In this document: piece by piece, positions 55,654 through 64,000 of the stretch
How positions within the stretch are numbered: position 1 is the first letter of the stretch
Layout of the letters: the number at the start of each line of letters is the position of its first letter
Assembly: GCA_936914905.1 (NCBI GenBank)
Contig: CAKZGI010000287.1
Location: 1-64,000, forward strand
From: an uncultured Trichormus sp.
GTDB lineage: Bacteria > Cyanobacteriota > Cyanobacteriia > Cyanobacteriales > Nostocaceae
Direction of reading: 5' to 3'
DNA: 64,000 nt
The notes under the pieces: model-generated
The model's input: only the letters and a program-made list of their open reading frames with translations
What the model was told of the DNA's origin: nothing
Databases searched by the model: none
Program-made: the position numbers and the translations under genes

Positions 55654-57927
55654 ATGAGTTCCCCGCAACCGCCTCAAAAGCCACAAACGTTACTTGGTCA
55701 ACTGACACAAGCAGTAAACACGATTCAAGCTAGGGTTGATTTTTCCAAACTGGCGCTCAAGCCCAATGCGAAAGTACCTGAACTATGGGTGCAAGATGCG
55801 GGGGCGGACAAAGCAGAAATATATCCCCTATTAGGGGATCTCTATATACTAGGGCGTAGTTCCAAATCCTGCGATATCGTCGTTCGTAACCCTGTTGTTA
55901 GCCAAATTCACCTATCCTTGTCGCGGGATTCCACCCAACTGACTCCCACTTTCTCCATCAAAGATGAAAATTCTACCAACGGCATTTATCTAGGGAAGCG
56001 ACGAGTCACTTCCCTAGAACTGCGTCATGGTGATGTTTTCACCTTGGGACCCCCAGAACTAGCCGCCTCCGTTCGATTGCAATACGTCGATCCTCCTGCT
56101 TGGTATGTCAAAGCGGTAAAATGGGGACTTTATGGTGTTGGCGGTATCAGCGCCTTATTAGCCCTAGCAATTGGGCTGGAATGGACGGAATTTGCTGTCA
56201 GACCCCTCCCGACAGCTACACGCGCCCCTGTAGTGGTTTATGCCCGTGATGGTTATACTCCTCTGCGAGAACCCCGCAATATAGCTCATATAGACCTAAA
56301 ACGATTATCTGATTTTAGTCCCTACCTACCTGCTGCTGTAGTCGCTTCAGAAGACAGTCGTTATTACTGGCACTTTGGGGTTGACCCATTAGGAATTTTG
56401 CGAGCCGTATTAATTAATAGCCGTACAGGTGACGTACAGCAGGGAGCTAGTACAGTTACTCAGCAAGTTGCCCGCAGTTTATTCCGCGAATATGTAGGTA
56501 GACAAGATTCCTTAGGGCGGAAAGTCCGCGAGGCAGTTGTTTCGTTGAAGTTAGAAACCTTTTATAGCAAAGATGATATTTTGCTGACCTACTTAAATAG
56601 AGTATTTTTAGGGGGAGATACTTCTGGCTTTGAGGATGCTGCTAAATATTACTTTGATAAGTCGGCCAAAGAATTAACTCTTGCTGAAGCAGCAACCTTA
56701 GTAGGAATTTTACCGGCTCCGAACGCCTTCGATTTTTGTGGAGATGGACCCAAAAAACTGGTAGCAGCAGATTACCGCAATCGTGTTGTTAAGCGGATGT
56801 TGGAAATGGGCGAAATCAGCACTGAAGATGCCAATCGAGCCAGACGTTCCACTGTTCAAGTGAGCCCCAAAGTTTGTGAAAGACAAGCCAAGACAATTGC
56901 GCCTTACTTTTATAATTATGTCTTTCAAGAATTGGAATCAATTTTAGGGGAGGGAGCAGCAAGAGAAGGTAACTATATTATCGAAACACAATTAGATCCA
57001 GGAATTCAAGCTCAAGCAGAATCATCAGTGGAAAATTCAGTTAGTAAAGCTGGTTCAGGCTTTCGGTTTTCCCAAGGGTCTCTTGTTACCTTAGACTCCA
57101 GAACTGGAAGCATCTTAGCAATGGTAGGGGGAACCGATTATAAAAAAAGCCAATTCAATCGTGCTGTGCAAGCCCAAAGACAACCAGGTTCCACCTTCAA
57201 GATATTTGCTTACACCGCAGCACTTGAACAAGGGATATTATCATCCAGAAGCTATTCTTGCGCTCCTTTAACTTGGCAAGGCTTTACCTACAAACCCTGT
57301 CGGTCTGGAGGCGATGGTAGTTTAGATATAGCCACAGGTTTAGCACTCTCAGAAAACCCCATTGCTTTAAGAGTTGCCAAAGAAGTGGGACTAAATAAAG
57401 TAGTGGATATGGCGCAGCGTTTGGGGGTCAAATCTTCACTTGATCCTGTTCCTGGTTTGGTTCTGGGTCAGAGTGTAGTCAATGTTTTGGAAATGACTGG
57501 TGCTTTTGGCGCTATTGGCAATCGTGGAGTGTGGAATCGACCACATGCTATTAGCAGGATTTTAGACAGTAGTGATTGTGAAGACCGTAAGGATTTAAAA
57601 ACCTGCCGCGTTATCTACTCCTTTGACCAAGATCCAGATGGTAATAAACGAGTTCTGAAAACAGATGTAGCCAATAGAATGATTGCTTTAATGCACGGTG
57701 TAGTCTCCAGGGGTACTGGCCGTAGTGCGTCTATTGGACTAGGAGAAGAAGCGGGTAAAACTGGTACAACTGATAAAAATGTGGACTTGTGGTTTATTGG
57801 TTTTATTCCCAGTCAGCAACTTGTAACTGGTATTTGGTTAGGAAATGACAATAATAACCCCACATCTGGTAGCAGCGCCCAAGCCGCCCAGTTATGGGGA
57901 AATTATATGCGGAAAATCACTAAGTAA
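55654..57927 (+). CDS. Class A penicillin-binding protein with N-terminal FHA domain
   Basis: Over 757 residues: an FHA phosphothreonine-binding domain (about 60-140, LGRSSKSCDIVV with R68/S69 region, STNGIYLG), a membrane helix (about 155-175), a GT51 glycosyltransferase domain with catalytic Glu233 in ASEDSRYYWHFG and QGASTVTQQ at 263-271, and a transpeptidase domain with SxxK at 513-516 (PGSTFK), SEN at 566-568 and KTGT at 702-705. It polymerises and crosslinks peptidoglycan; the cytoplasmic FHA domain would let Ser/Thr phosphorylation steer it. All motifs are intact even though a Ser/Thr kinase gene in the window is dead. Confidence 0.92.
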   Translation: MSSPQPPQKPQTLLGQLTQAVNTIQARVDFSKLALKPNAKVPELWVQDAGADKAEIYPLLGDLYILGRSSKSCDIVVRNPVVSQIHLSLSRDSTQLTPTFSIKDENSTNGIYLGKRRVTSLELRHGDVFTLGPPELAASVRLQYVDPPAWYVKAVKWGLYGVGGISALLALAIGLEWTEFAVRPLPTATRAPVVVYARDGYTPLREPRNIAHIDLKRLSDFSPYLPAAVVASEDSRYYWHFGVDPLGILRAVLINSRTGDVQQGASTVTQQVARSLFREYVGRQDSLGRKVREAVVSLKLETFYSKDDILLTYLNRVFLGGDTSGFEDAAKYYFDKSAKELTLAEAATLVGILPAPNAFDFCGDGPKKLVAADYRNRVVKRMLEMGEISTEDANRARRSTVQVSPKVCERQAKTIAPYFYNYVFQELESILGEGAAREGNYIIETQLDPGIQAQAESSVENSVSKAGSGFRFSQGSLVTLDSRTGSILAMVGGTDYKKSQFNRAVQAQRQPGSTFKIFAYTAALEQGILSSRSYSCAPLTWQGFTYKPCRSGGDGSLDIATGLALSENPIALRVAKEVGLNKVVDMAQRLGVKSSLDPVPGLVLGQSVVNVLEMTGAFGAIGNRGVWNRPHAISRILDSSDCEDRKDLKTCRVIYSFDQDPDGNKRVLKTDVANRMIALMHGVVSRGTGRSASIGLGEEAGKTGTTDKNVDLWFIGFIPSQQLVTGIWLGNDNNNPTSGSSAQAAQLWGNYMRKITK

Positions 57928-57929
57928 AT

Positions 57930-57980
57930 TGGACATGGGGTATGGGGTATGGGGGATTGGGCATTGGACATTAGGTAAAT
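57930..57980. repeat. GGGGTAT-type heptanucleotide repeats
   Basis: Variants GGGGTAT, GGGGGAT, TGGGCAT and TGGACAT run in tandem between the convergent PBP and DUF4335 genes. This is a short tandemly repeated heptanucleotide tract typical of heterocystous cyanobacteria. Confidence 0.75.
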
Positions 57981-58014
57981 TACTTCCCCATCTTCCCCAG
58001 TCCGGAGTCCCGAG

Positions 58015-59463
58015 TTACCTGTATCCCTCCCAAGGTTTGACTTCCAGTGTACCGCTAGGTTTAAAGATTACTTGGAAGTGGGCAAGTGCTTCTTTGTTAT
58101 TAGGAGCAGCTAGATTTGATCCGTACACTGATTGAAACATCTGTGGTAAAGGTGTTTCTCGGAAGAAGTCAAAGGCTACTTGGTTGAGTGGTTCATAGTC
58201 AGCGATGACACCACCTTTATTTACTGCCACACGATATTTCAAGTTTTTGGAAAAAGTCGGTGTAGCACTCCAGTTTTGGCGAATTGTGTTATAAAGTTTT
58301 CGATTTAAATCTTTGATTGTACTGGAGTCTGTGATTTTCTCACCGATTACTTCTGGTGTTTTGACATATCCTCGCCAAGGACTGACTTCCAAGATACCTA
58401 ATTTAGTAAAAACTACTCGGAATTGAGCGATGGGTTCTTTGGTAATACTGTGGGTAGCAGCAGGATTGTACAGTATCTTTGGTAGTGGAGTTTTGTTTAC
58501 TGCTTCATTGGAGCCTTTGCTCACAGCTTTGTAACCGATAATACTACCATCAGCAGCTACACCCAAACGGTAGATTAAATCTTCTGTAAATTCAGAACGA
58601 TTACTCCACACTGGATGAATTTGGTTATAAACTTGGCGATTTAATGCCCGTAGCTGGGAAGGATCAGTAATTTCGGGAACTGAATTTACTAGTACTTCTA
58701 AATCTTTAATAATTGGTGTAACTGAGGCTGAAGCTGATGTCGTTCGTGTCGGTGAGGCTATAGGTGACTCTGTGGATGCAGTTTCAATTGTTTGTGTTGG
58801 TGAGACTGTGGGTATTGTTGTGCTAGTCTGTTCCTCCGATTTAGGTTCTGGTAGACGTACTTGGGGAGGAGGAATTAAGCTAAAAGCAACTGCTGCAACA
58901 GCTAAACTGGAGATACCCACACTGGCAGGTAATACTTGTTTGAAAACGCCTTGACTAGAACCACCATAGCGTCTGGTGACGGGTTGTAGTTCCAGTGATA
59001 ACTCTGGTAATGTTTGGGTATCAGCAAAAAACTGATCTACCGCTTCAACTAAGTCAAATAACTGTACAGTATTCAAATCAACTTGAATAGCTGGCTCTTT
59101 GCCTTCATTTGATGCTTGAGATTCTAAACCGCCAGTGGGAATCTCGGAATGCACAATCAATTGATGATGGTTGGTGTCAATTTTTTGTAATTCTACTAAT
59201 TCCGACTCCCGGTTGTGTGCTTGCAGATTGGGTACATTGCTTAAAAATTCTTGAGCATAGGCGCTTACTGCTCTGACTAAACTTTCAAAAAATTCCCGCC
59301 CTCCGGCTATGGGCTGACTATAACTGGATAAATAACATTCTGCATTAACCAAGATAGATAATTCTGGGCGCAGTTCTTGAAATTGGGTCGATATGCTAAC
59401 ATCACTTAAACCTTCTAAGAGCAGCGTGCAATTAGGTAGACTGTACTTACGTTGAATATTCAT
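58015..59463 (-). CDS. DUF4335 domain protein
   Basis: The 482-residue product opens MNIQRKYSLPNCTLLLEGLSD, the usual DUF4335 start, followed by a soluble domain to about 190. A hydrophobic segment (about 195-215, VFKQVLPASVGISSLAVAAVAFSLI), a Ser/Thr/Pro-rich linker and two similar C-terminal repeats follow (around HPVWSNRSEFTEDLIYRLGVAADGSII and RQNWSATPTFSKNLKYRVAVNKGGVI, each closed by a LEVSPWRGY/LEVKPWEGY motif). Its ATG overlaps the stop of the DUF3038 gene by 4 bp, so the two are translationally coupled. The pair is restricted to cyanobacteria as far as I know and has no assigned function. Confidence 0.82.
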   Translation of the reverse strand: MNIQRKYSLPNCTLLLEGLSDVSISTQFQELRPELSILVNAECYLSSYSQPIAGGREFFESLVRAVSAYAQEFLSNVPNLQAHNRESELVELQKIDTNHHQLIVHSEIPTGGLESQASNEGKEPAIQVDLNTVQLFDLVEAVDQFFADTQTLPELSLELQPVTRRYGGSSQGVFKQVLPASVGISSLAVAAVAFSLIPPPQVRLPEPKSEEQTSTTIPTVSPTQTIETASTESPIASPTRTTSASASVTPIIKDLEVLVNSVPEITDPSQLRALNRQVYNQIHPVWSNRSEFTEDLIYRLGVAADGSIIGYKAVSKGSNEAVNKTPLPKILYNPAATHSITKEPIAQFRVVFTKLGILEVSPWRGYVKTPEVIGEKITDSSTIKDLNRKLYNTIRQNWSATPTFSKNLKYRVAVNKGGVIADYEPLNQVAFDFFRETPLPQMFQSVYGSNLAAPNNKEALAHFQVIFKPSGTLEVKPWEGYR

Positions 59464-60095
59464 TCTACTTCACCGTCAAAAAGAGAAATCCAGAAACGCT
59501 GCATTCCAGCAGTACCAGTGCAGAATAGTAATTTTGCTAATAAATCTATAGCTAGTTCATCTAATTTTTCGTCAGAGTTTTCAGCGTTTAATGTTAGTAA
59601 AACAGAACGTCTGGAATTCATCCGACTTTTAAAATGCGTTCTAAATCTTTCTAGGTAGTTAGCTAGACGCAAATTTTGTTCTAGCGGAATTTGCTTTTCT
59701 GACAGTTGCTGATATATTCCCAGAATCTGGCGGATGACAACTGTTAAACGCCGCGCTATGTAACAGGCAATTACTACTAAGGCTTTGGCTTCAAGAATGC
59801 TTAATGGTCGGCGGCTATGCGCTCGTCGCAAGGGGTTAGAAGCACGCATTCGCCATAAATTTACCCGATTTTTAATAATTTTTTTCAGGTCTAATTCTTG
59901 GGCAAAAGCAAGAATAGCTTCAGAACCACCAAGTTCTAAGGCCTCTATTGCCAGTAACATCAGGTCAATTTGCAATGTGGTTCTACGTGGGCATCCCTGT
60001 CCTGTGATCCCTGGATCTGGTAAAGTTTCCAGAATCATGGGCATAGCTTCATGCGTTTGAGAATCAAACGGGGTTAAACTTGCGGAAACATTCAT
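59460..60095 (-). CDS. DUF3038 domain protein
   Basis: The 211-residue protein is largely helical, with LQIDLMLLAIEALELGGSEAILAFAQEL, an Arg-rich segment (WRMRASNPLRRAHSRRPL) and ALVVIACYIARRL. The order matches the cyanobacterial DUF3038 family. It is the first gene of a two-gene operon with DUF4335, joined by an ATGA overlap at 59460-59463. No membrane segment is certain. Function unknown; co-conservation suggests one complex. Confidence 0.82.
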   Translation of the reverse strand: MNVSASLTPFDSQTHEAMPMILETLPDPGITGQGCPRRTTLQIDLMLLAIEALELGGSEAILAFAQELDLKKIIKNRVNLWRMRASNPLRRAHSRRPLSILEAKALVVIACYIARRLTVVIRQILGIYQQLSEKQIPLEQNLRLANYLERFRTHFKSRMNSRRSVLLTLNAENSDEKLDELAIDLLAKLLFCTGTAGMQRFWISLFDGEVE

Positions 60096-60498
60096 TCTAT
60101 AAAATACCTTGTGCTATTCCAACAAACTGAGTGAAAGGAATTTTTAGATAGATAGCCAAACCAGAAATTAGGCTTCTGGTAGTGGGAGCATCCCAATATA
60201 TACAATATTTACTTTGGTTATTCAAAGATTCCCCTGTACTTTAATGGAACTTTTAAAGCCTTATTTCACCTATTCACCTACCTATGTTAATAGTGGAGAT
60301 GCATCTCTAGCTTGGGTTAAATTCCTGGTGATTGTCAATGATTGACGAAACATAGACCAATAATATTCAGGACATGACATTAATAGTGTACGATTTTTCA
60401 GGGAATTGGGGATTGGGGAAAATTAATCAACTCTTGTCTCTTGGCTTTTGGCTATTCCCAACTAACTACTAACCACTAACCACTAATCACTAATCAAT
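60096..60498. other. Intergenic region between divergent DUF3038 and apt
   Basis: No gene is seen. The last 36 bp before apt (60461-60496) are tandem ACTAACC/ACTAATC heptamers with no Shine-Dalgarno. Confidence 0.5.
60461..60496. repeat. ACTAACC/ACTAATC heptamer tract in the apt leader
   Basis: Five consecutive 7-bp units (ACTAACT, ACTAACC, ACTAACC, ACTAATC, ACTAATC) end 2 nt before the apt ATG. Similar degenerate tracts precede lspA, the peptide permease and other genes in this window. Confidence 0.85.
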
Positions 60499-61017
60499 AT
60501 GGATTTAAAATCTCTGATTCGTGACATACCAGATTTTCCTAGGCCTGGAATTTTATTTCGCGATATTACTACTCTACTGCGTGATCCAGATGGTTTGCGT
60601 TATACTATTGACTTTCTAGCACAAAGATGTGTTCAATTGGAAATACAGGCTGATTGCATTGTGGGTATGGAATCACGGGGGTTTATTTTTGGCGCACCTC
60701 TGGCTTATAAATTGGGTTCTGGTTTTATTCCTGTCCGCAAAAGAGGAAAGCTACCAGCAGCAGTTCATAGTATTGATTACGAACTAGAGTATGCTACAGA
60801 TAGCTTAGAAGTACATCAGGATGCTTTAAGTCCAGGTAGAAAGGTTTTGATTGTAGATGATTTGATTGCAACTGGTGGAACTGCAAGTGCTACGGCTAAG
60901 TTACTGCAGAAGATTGGCTGCGAACTTGTGGGTTTTGGATTTATCATCGAGCTACGGGATTTACAAGGTCGGAAATATCTCCCGGATGTACCAATAATTT
61001 CCCTAGTGGAATATTAA
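60499..61017 (+). CDS. apt: Adenine phosphoribosyltransferase
   Basis: This 172-residue enzyme salvages adenine with PRPP to AMP in the cytoplasm. [19 protein letters not shown] is the family's N-terminal signature, [18 protein letters not shown] the base-binding region, and [16 protein letters not shown] the PRPP-binding motif. Length and motifs are complete. It precedes the ABC permease by 87 bp on the same strand. Confidence 0.95.
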   Translation: MDLKSLIRDIPDFPRPGILFRDITTLLRDPDGLRYTIDFLAQRCVQLEIQADCIVGMESRGFIFGAPLAYKLGSGFIPVRKRGKLPAAVHSIDYELEYATDSLEVHQDALSPGRKVLIVDDLIATGGTASATAKLLQKIGCELVGFGFIIELRDLQGRKYLPDVPIISLVEY

Positions 61018-61104
61018 GAGGTAATGAGGTAATAGGGAGATGAAGATAATAACCTTTTCGCTTTTGGCTTTTCCCCCTAACAATTGACCACTGATAACTG
61101 ACCA

Positions 61105-62151
61105 ATGAAAAATACAAAAATTTCCGTGGAGACTGGTCGAGGTTGGCTGATTAAGCTAGTCACTGATGAGACTTCTATTTATGTGATAAAACGATTATTG
61201 CAGGCTTTGTTGACGATTTTCCTGGCATCAGCTTTGTCGTTTTTTATTATGAAATTGTCTCCAGGGGATTATGTAGACACGCTGCGACAAAACCCGAAAA
61301 TTTCGCTGGAACGAATTGAGGAAATACGACAACAATTTGGTTTAGATAAGTCCTGGCTGCAACAGTTTTGGTTGTGGTTGAGGCAAATTATTACTAGGGG
61401 TGATTTTGGTACAAGTTTTGTTTATCAACGTTCTGTATCTTCATTGTTGTGGGAACGAGTACCAGCGACGTTGTTGTTAGCGATCACTTCTTTAATTACA
61501 ACATGGGCGATCGCTATTCCTTTAGGTATTCTTGCTGCTGTTAAACAAAATCGTCCTACTGACAGAATTTTGCAGGTCTTGAGCTATGCTGGACAAGGTT
61601 TTCCCAGTTTTATTAGTGCCTTATTCTTGTTATTTTTAGCCCAAATTACTACCCCACTGTTTCCAGTTGGTAATATGACTAGCATTGATCATGCTGAACT
61701 AACTTGGCTGGGTAAGATATTAGATATTGTTTGGCATATGATCTTACCTTTAATCGCTTTGAGTATGACTAGTTTTGCCGGGTTACAACGGATAATGCGT
61801 GGTCAGTTATTAGATGTTTTGCGCCAAGATTATATTCAAACTGCCCGCGCTAAAGGTCTTTCAGAAGATAAGGTGATTTATATTCATGCTTTGCGAAATG
61901 CTATCAATCCTTTAATTACCTTATTGGGTTTTGAGTTAGCAAGTTTATTAAGTGGTGCGTTTATTACAGAAAATTTCTTCAACTGGCCAGGTTTAGGGAA
62001 GTTGACTTTACAAGCAGTATTGGCAAAAGACCAATATTTAGTAATGGCTAGTTTGGTGATGAGTGCAGTCTTATTGATTATTGGTAATTTAATTGCCGAC
62101 TTGATGTTAAAAGCTGCTGATCCAAGAATTAAGTTAGAAGATTTAAATTAG
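61105..62151 (+). CDS. DppB/OppB-type ABC transporter permease
   Basis: The 348-residue permease has an N-terminal helix, a periplasmic region (MKLSPGDYVDTLRQNPKISLERIEEIRQQFGLD) and about five further helices. The EAA loop is YIQTARAKGLSEDKVIYIHALRNAINPLITLLGFELA, characteristic of DppB-type peptide or nickel permeases. The usual partners (second permease, ATPases, binding protein) are not in the window, which is common in cyanobacteria where they are scattered. A heptamer tract follows the gene. Confidence 0.9.
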   Translation: MKNTKISVETGRGWLIKLVTDETSIYVIKRLLQALLTIFLASALSFFIMKLSPGDYVDTLRQNPKISLERIEEIRQQFGLDKSWLQQFWLWLRQIITRGDFGTSFVYQRSVSSLLWERVPATLLLAITSLITTWAIAIPLGILAAVKQNRPTDRILQVLSYAGQGFPSFISALFLLFLAQITTPLFPVGNMTSIDHAELTWLGKILDIVWHMILPLIALSMTSFAGLQRIMRGQLLDVLRQDYIQTARAKGLSEDKVIYIHALRNAINPLITLLGFELASLLSGAFITENFFNWPGLGKLTLQAVLAKDQYLVMASLVMSAVLLIIGNLIADLMLKAADPRIKLEDLN

Positions 62152-62178
62152 TTATTAGTCATTAGTCATTAGTCATTA
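62150..62178. repeat. AGTCATT heptamer repeats
   Basis: TTAGTCA/AGTCATT is repeated three to four times in perfect tandem immediately after the permease stop. Confidence 0.85.
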
Positions 62179-62256
62179 GGGAAATCCCTTCCAAATCACC
62201 CGATCTTCCAAATTTCACTTATCTTCCTCAATTCCCAGTCTCCAATCCCCAATCCT

Positions 62257-62538
62257 ATGCTTTCTGAAGTTTATTATATTATTCGGTCAAGAACAGATGG
62301 TAAGTATCTCACCCCCTGAGTTGATGATGATCAATCAGCATACTTATTTTTATTTAAAGAAGATTTTTATGCTCTGAGTTATTTGAATGCTGATGCTACT
62401 GATTTAGTAAATCGTTTGACTGTAGAATCTATTCCTGGTACACAAGTCCGAAGTGTGTTGAAACTTTGGGGTTTTGCTGGTGTGGGAATGGTAGATGATC
62501 CTTTGTTACCTAAAGTTGAGTTTTTGCAACATAGTTAA
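62257..62538 (+). pseudogene. Conserved cyanobacterial hypothetical protein with one in-frame stop
   Basis: The frame opens at 62257 (MLSEVYYIIRSRTDGKYLTP), meets a TGA at 62317-62319 and stays open to a TAA at 62536 (FKEDFYALSYLNADATDLVNRL, SIPGTQVRSVLKLWGFAGVGMVDDP). The sequence resembles a small protein conserved in filamentous cyanobacteria, in which Arg or another residue stands at the stop. The TGA could have come from CGA. It is the only defect I can see in the 93 codons. Confidence 0.7.
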
Positions 62539-62867
62539 AATGGTAATAAAGCTATTTTTATAGCATGTCTGATAGCTCTCTTTCTGTAACTTTTCTAAGA
62601 TCTTGGGCAGATTCAACCAAGCTTTAGGGGAAGTTGATACTTATTTATTGGGACAGTTATATACTTGGCCACGATTGTACAGGATTATAAATTATAATTT
62701 AATTATATTTTTGCTGTCTAAAGTTCACAAATAAACCTAAAACCCACACTTCGCACTTCATATTGTAGTACACATACGTATGTGAAAAAATAGACAATAC
62801 AATGAAAATTACCAAAAGCTTGGAACTGGTAAGTATTTACAACAAATTCGGGATAAAAGATAAAAAA
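62539..62867. other. AT-rich intergenic region before the right-edge transposase
   Basis: No gene is supported. A CACATACGTATGTG palindrome lies near 62770-62783 and may be an IS end, but I could not find its partner because the element continues past the window. Confidence 0.4.
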
Positions 62868-63392
62868 ATGAATGTAAATGAGCCTAAACTAAATAAAAAC
62901 ACCCAAAAATATGAATTACTAAAAAGAAGAGTTTGAGAGTAAGAACTTGGACTACTTAGGAATAAGTAATAGCAGGAATAATAGATAATATAGGAATTCT
63001 AGAAAAAATCAATGAGATATTCTTAATAGATAGAAGAGAGAAAGTGAAAACAGGAGGAATAGTCAAAGCAATCATTCTGAATGGGACTAGATTCTGTATG
63101 GAGACCATTATATTTATTTCCTCAATTTTTTGAGGAAAAAGCCATAGGATATTTATTAGGAGCGGGAATTGAAGCCGAAGATTTAAATGATGGTACAATA
63201 CTTTTAATCGATAAGCTATACAAATATGGACTAACTAAATTATTCTTAATAATTGCCTTAGAACTAGTAAGAAAATATGAAGTAGCAACCAAGTATTCCC
63301 ATTTGGATTCAACCTCATTACATTTGTATGGAGAGTATAATAATTATCTAAATAATTTAGGATAATAATTAGGAATGAACGGAGAAAATCCG

Positions 63393-63418
63393 ATTAATAT
63401 CACACATTAATATCACAC
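63393..63418. repeat. Perfect 13-bp tandem duplication
   Basis: ATTAATATCACAC occurs twice in direct tandem inside the transposase pseudogene. Thirteen bases shift the frame. Confidence 0.9.
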
Positions 63419-63732
63419 AAGGATATTCTCGTGACCATCGTCCAGATTTAAAATAATGTATATTATATATAATACTAAGTAGTGACAGAGATATAGCCTT
63501 ATTTTTCAGAGGAGCATTAGGAAATAAATCAGATAAACCAGTATTGGCTCAAATTTTGGTGGAGTATGACAAACAAATAGATATGGAAAGTATAATGGTG
63601 GCTGATAGTGCATTATATAGCCAAAGTAATTTGAAATTCATGTCGAACATGAAATATATAAGTCGAGTATATTTATCCATTAAAAAAGCCAAGAATTTGG
63701 TAAAAGCATTTACCACTAAAGAACTGAAACCC

Positions 63733-63764
63733 AGTGAAATCACAGGATAGTGAAATCACAGGAT
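63733..63764. repeat. Perfect 16-bp tandem duplication
   Basis: AGTGAAATCACAGGAT occurs twice in direct tandem inside the transposase pseudogene. It creates an in-frame TAG and shifts the frame. Confidence 0.9.
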
Positions 63765-64000
63765 ATAGCTATCAAGAAGAAAAAATATCTTATGGGGAAT
63801 AGACAAAAGATTGCTATTAGTAGAAGGAGCAGAAAGAACAGAAGCAGACTTAAAGAAATTAATGCAAGGCATTTAAGAGGAGTTCCTAGGAATCAGTAGA
63901 CAAGTAGGTATATCAGTCAAAGAAGAATTTGAACAGAGATCGTTAGCGGAATTAAAAACTAAAGAACTGGCAGCAAAATTAAAATATCATAAAATATCGG

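Larger units (their letters stand above)
62868..64000 (+). pseudogene. IS1634-type transposase (DUF4277), broken and running off the window
   Basis: Plus-strand pieces read NLDYLGI and IVAGIIDNIGILEKINEIF, KAIILNGT, PLYLFPQFFEEKAIGYLLGAG, LYKYGLTKLFLIIALELV, YSHLDSTSLHLYGEY, then GYSRDHRPDLK, ILVEYDKQIDMESIMVADSALYSQSN. This order matches the DUF4277 plus DDE architecture of IS1634 transposases. Frameshifts separate the pieces; two coincide with tandem duplications of 13 bp (63393-63418) and 16 bp (63733-63764). The 3' part is outside the window. Confidence 0.8.

Overview
The window looks like chromosome from a filamentous, heterocyst-forming, nitrogen-fixing cyanobacterium (Nostocales) whose genome is decaying. 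Signs of a cyanobacterium are the AT-rich sequence, scattered HIP1 octamers GCGATCGC (for example 16054-16061, 17708-17715, 25322-25329), tandem heptanucleotide repeats in many intergenic spaces, and families I know mainly from cyanobacteria: a CyaC-type adenylate cyclase, a Mo-dependent nitrogenase C-terminal family protein, an FHA-fused class A PBP, a DUF3038/DUF4335 pair and a GDYXXLXY protein. At least fifteen genes are broken by in-frame stops, frameshifts or deletions, and IS remnants are frequent. This would fit a host-dependent lineage such as the Azolla symbiont 'Nostoc azollae', but that is inference and not a match I could run.

Layout. 0-10.6 kb: transposase-like tail, small exported protein, orphan Cas6, an rRNA/tRNA m5C methyltransferase, a DUF2157 and GDYXXLXY pair separated by a MITE, then a CheB / CheR-PAS-histidine kinase-receiver system split by one in-frame stop. 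10.8-16.5 kb: a graveyard with a chimeric Ser/Thr kinase pseudogene, an internally deleted IS4-type element and an SLC13/ArsB-type transporter relic. 16.8-20.2 kb: Mo-nitrogenase C-terminal protein, a catalytically substituted orthocaspase and ribosomal protein L32. 20.3-24.7 kb: sulfite-oxidase-like pseudogene, class 3 aldehyde dehydrogenase, histidine kinase and transposase relics, two degenerate tRNA-like sequences. 24.9-34.8 kb: membrane/HTH protein, pyrD, a 3-kb GAF-sensor pseudogene, isoaspartyl peptidase, glmU, mnmD, sulfurtransferase. 34.8-38.1 kb: Uma2, outer-membrane protein, FecR and esterase pseudogenes. 38.1-47 kb: hisC, a conserved hypothetical, a GNAT, a 1.3-kb gap with a small inverted-repeat element, CyaC-type cyclase, a TonB-like protein, tRNA-Gly(UCC). 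47-54.2 kb: IS4-type relic, pstSCAB under a three-repeat Pho box, bioY, lspA. 54.8-64 kb: exported protein, FHA-PBP1, DUF4335/DUF3038, apt, a peptide-type ABC permease, and at the right edge a broken IS1634-type transposase.

How it works together. The intact genes are mostly housekeeping: phosphate and biotin uptake, lipoprotein and peptidoglycan processing, pyrimidine, histidine, UDP-GlcNAc and adenine metabolism, and RNA modification. The broken genes are mostly sensors, kinases, envelope proteins and transposases. I did not find a convincing new multi-gene defence or biosynthetic system. The best leads are the orphan HTH-tailed Cas6 with a CRISPR-repeat-like hairpin in its leader, the tRNA relic cluster with its own terminator, the Y/N-substituted orthocaspase, the in-frame-split chemotaxis-type sensor, and several mutation scars (templated palindrome, tandem duplications, MITE) that show how genes are being lost.
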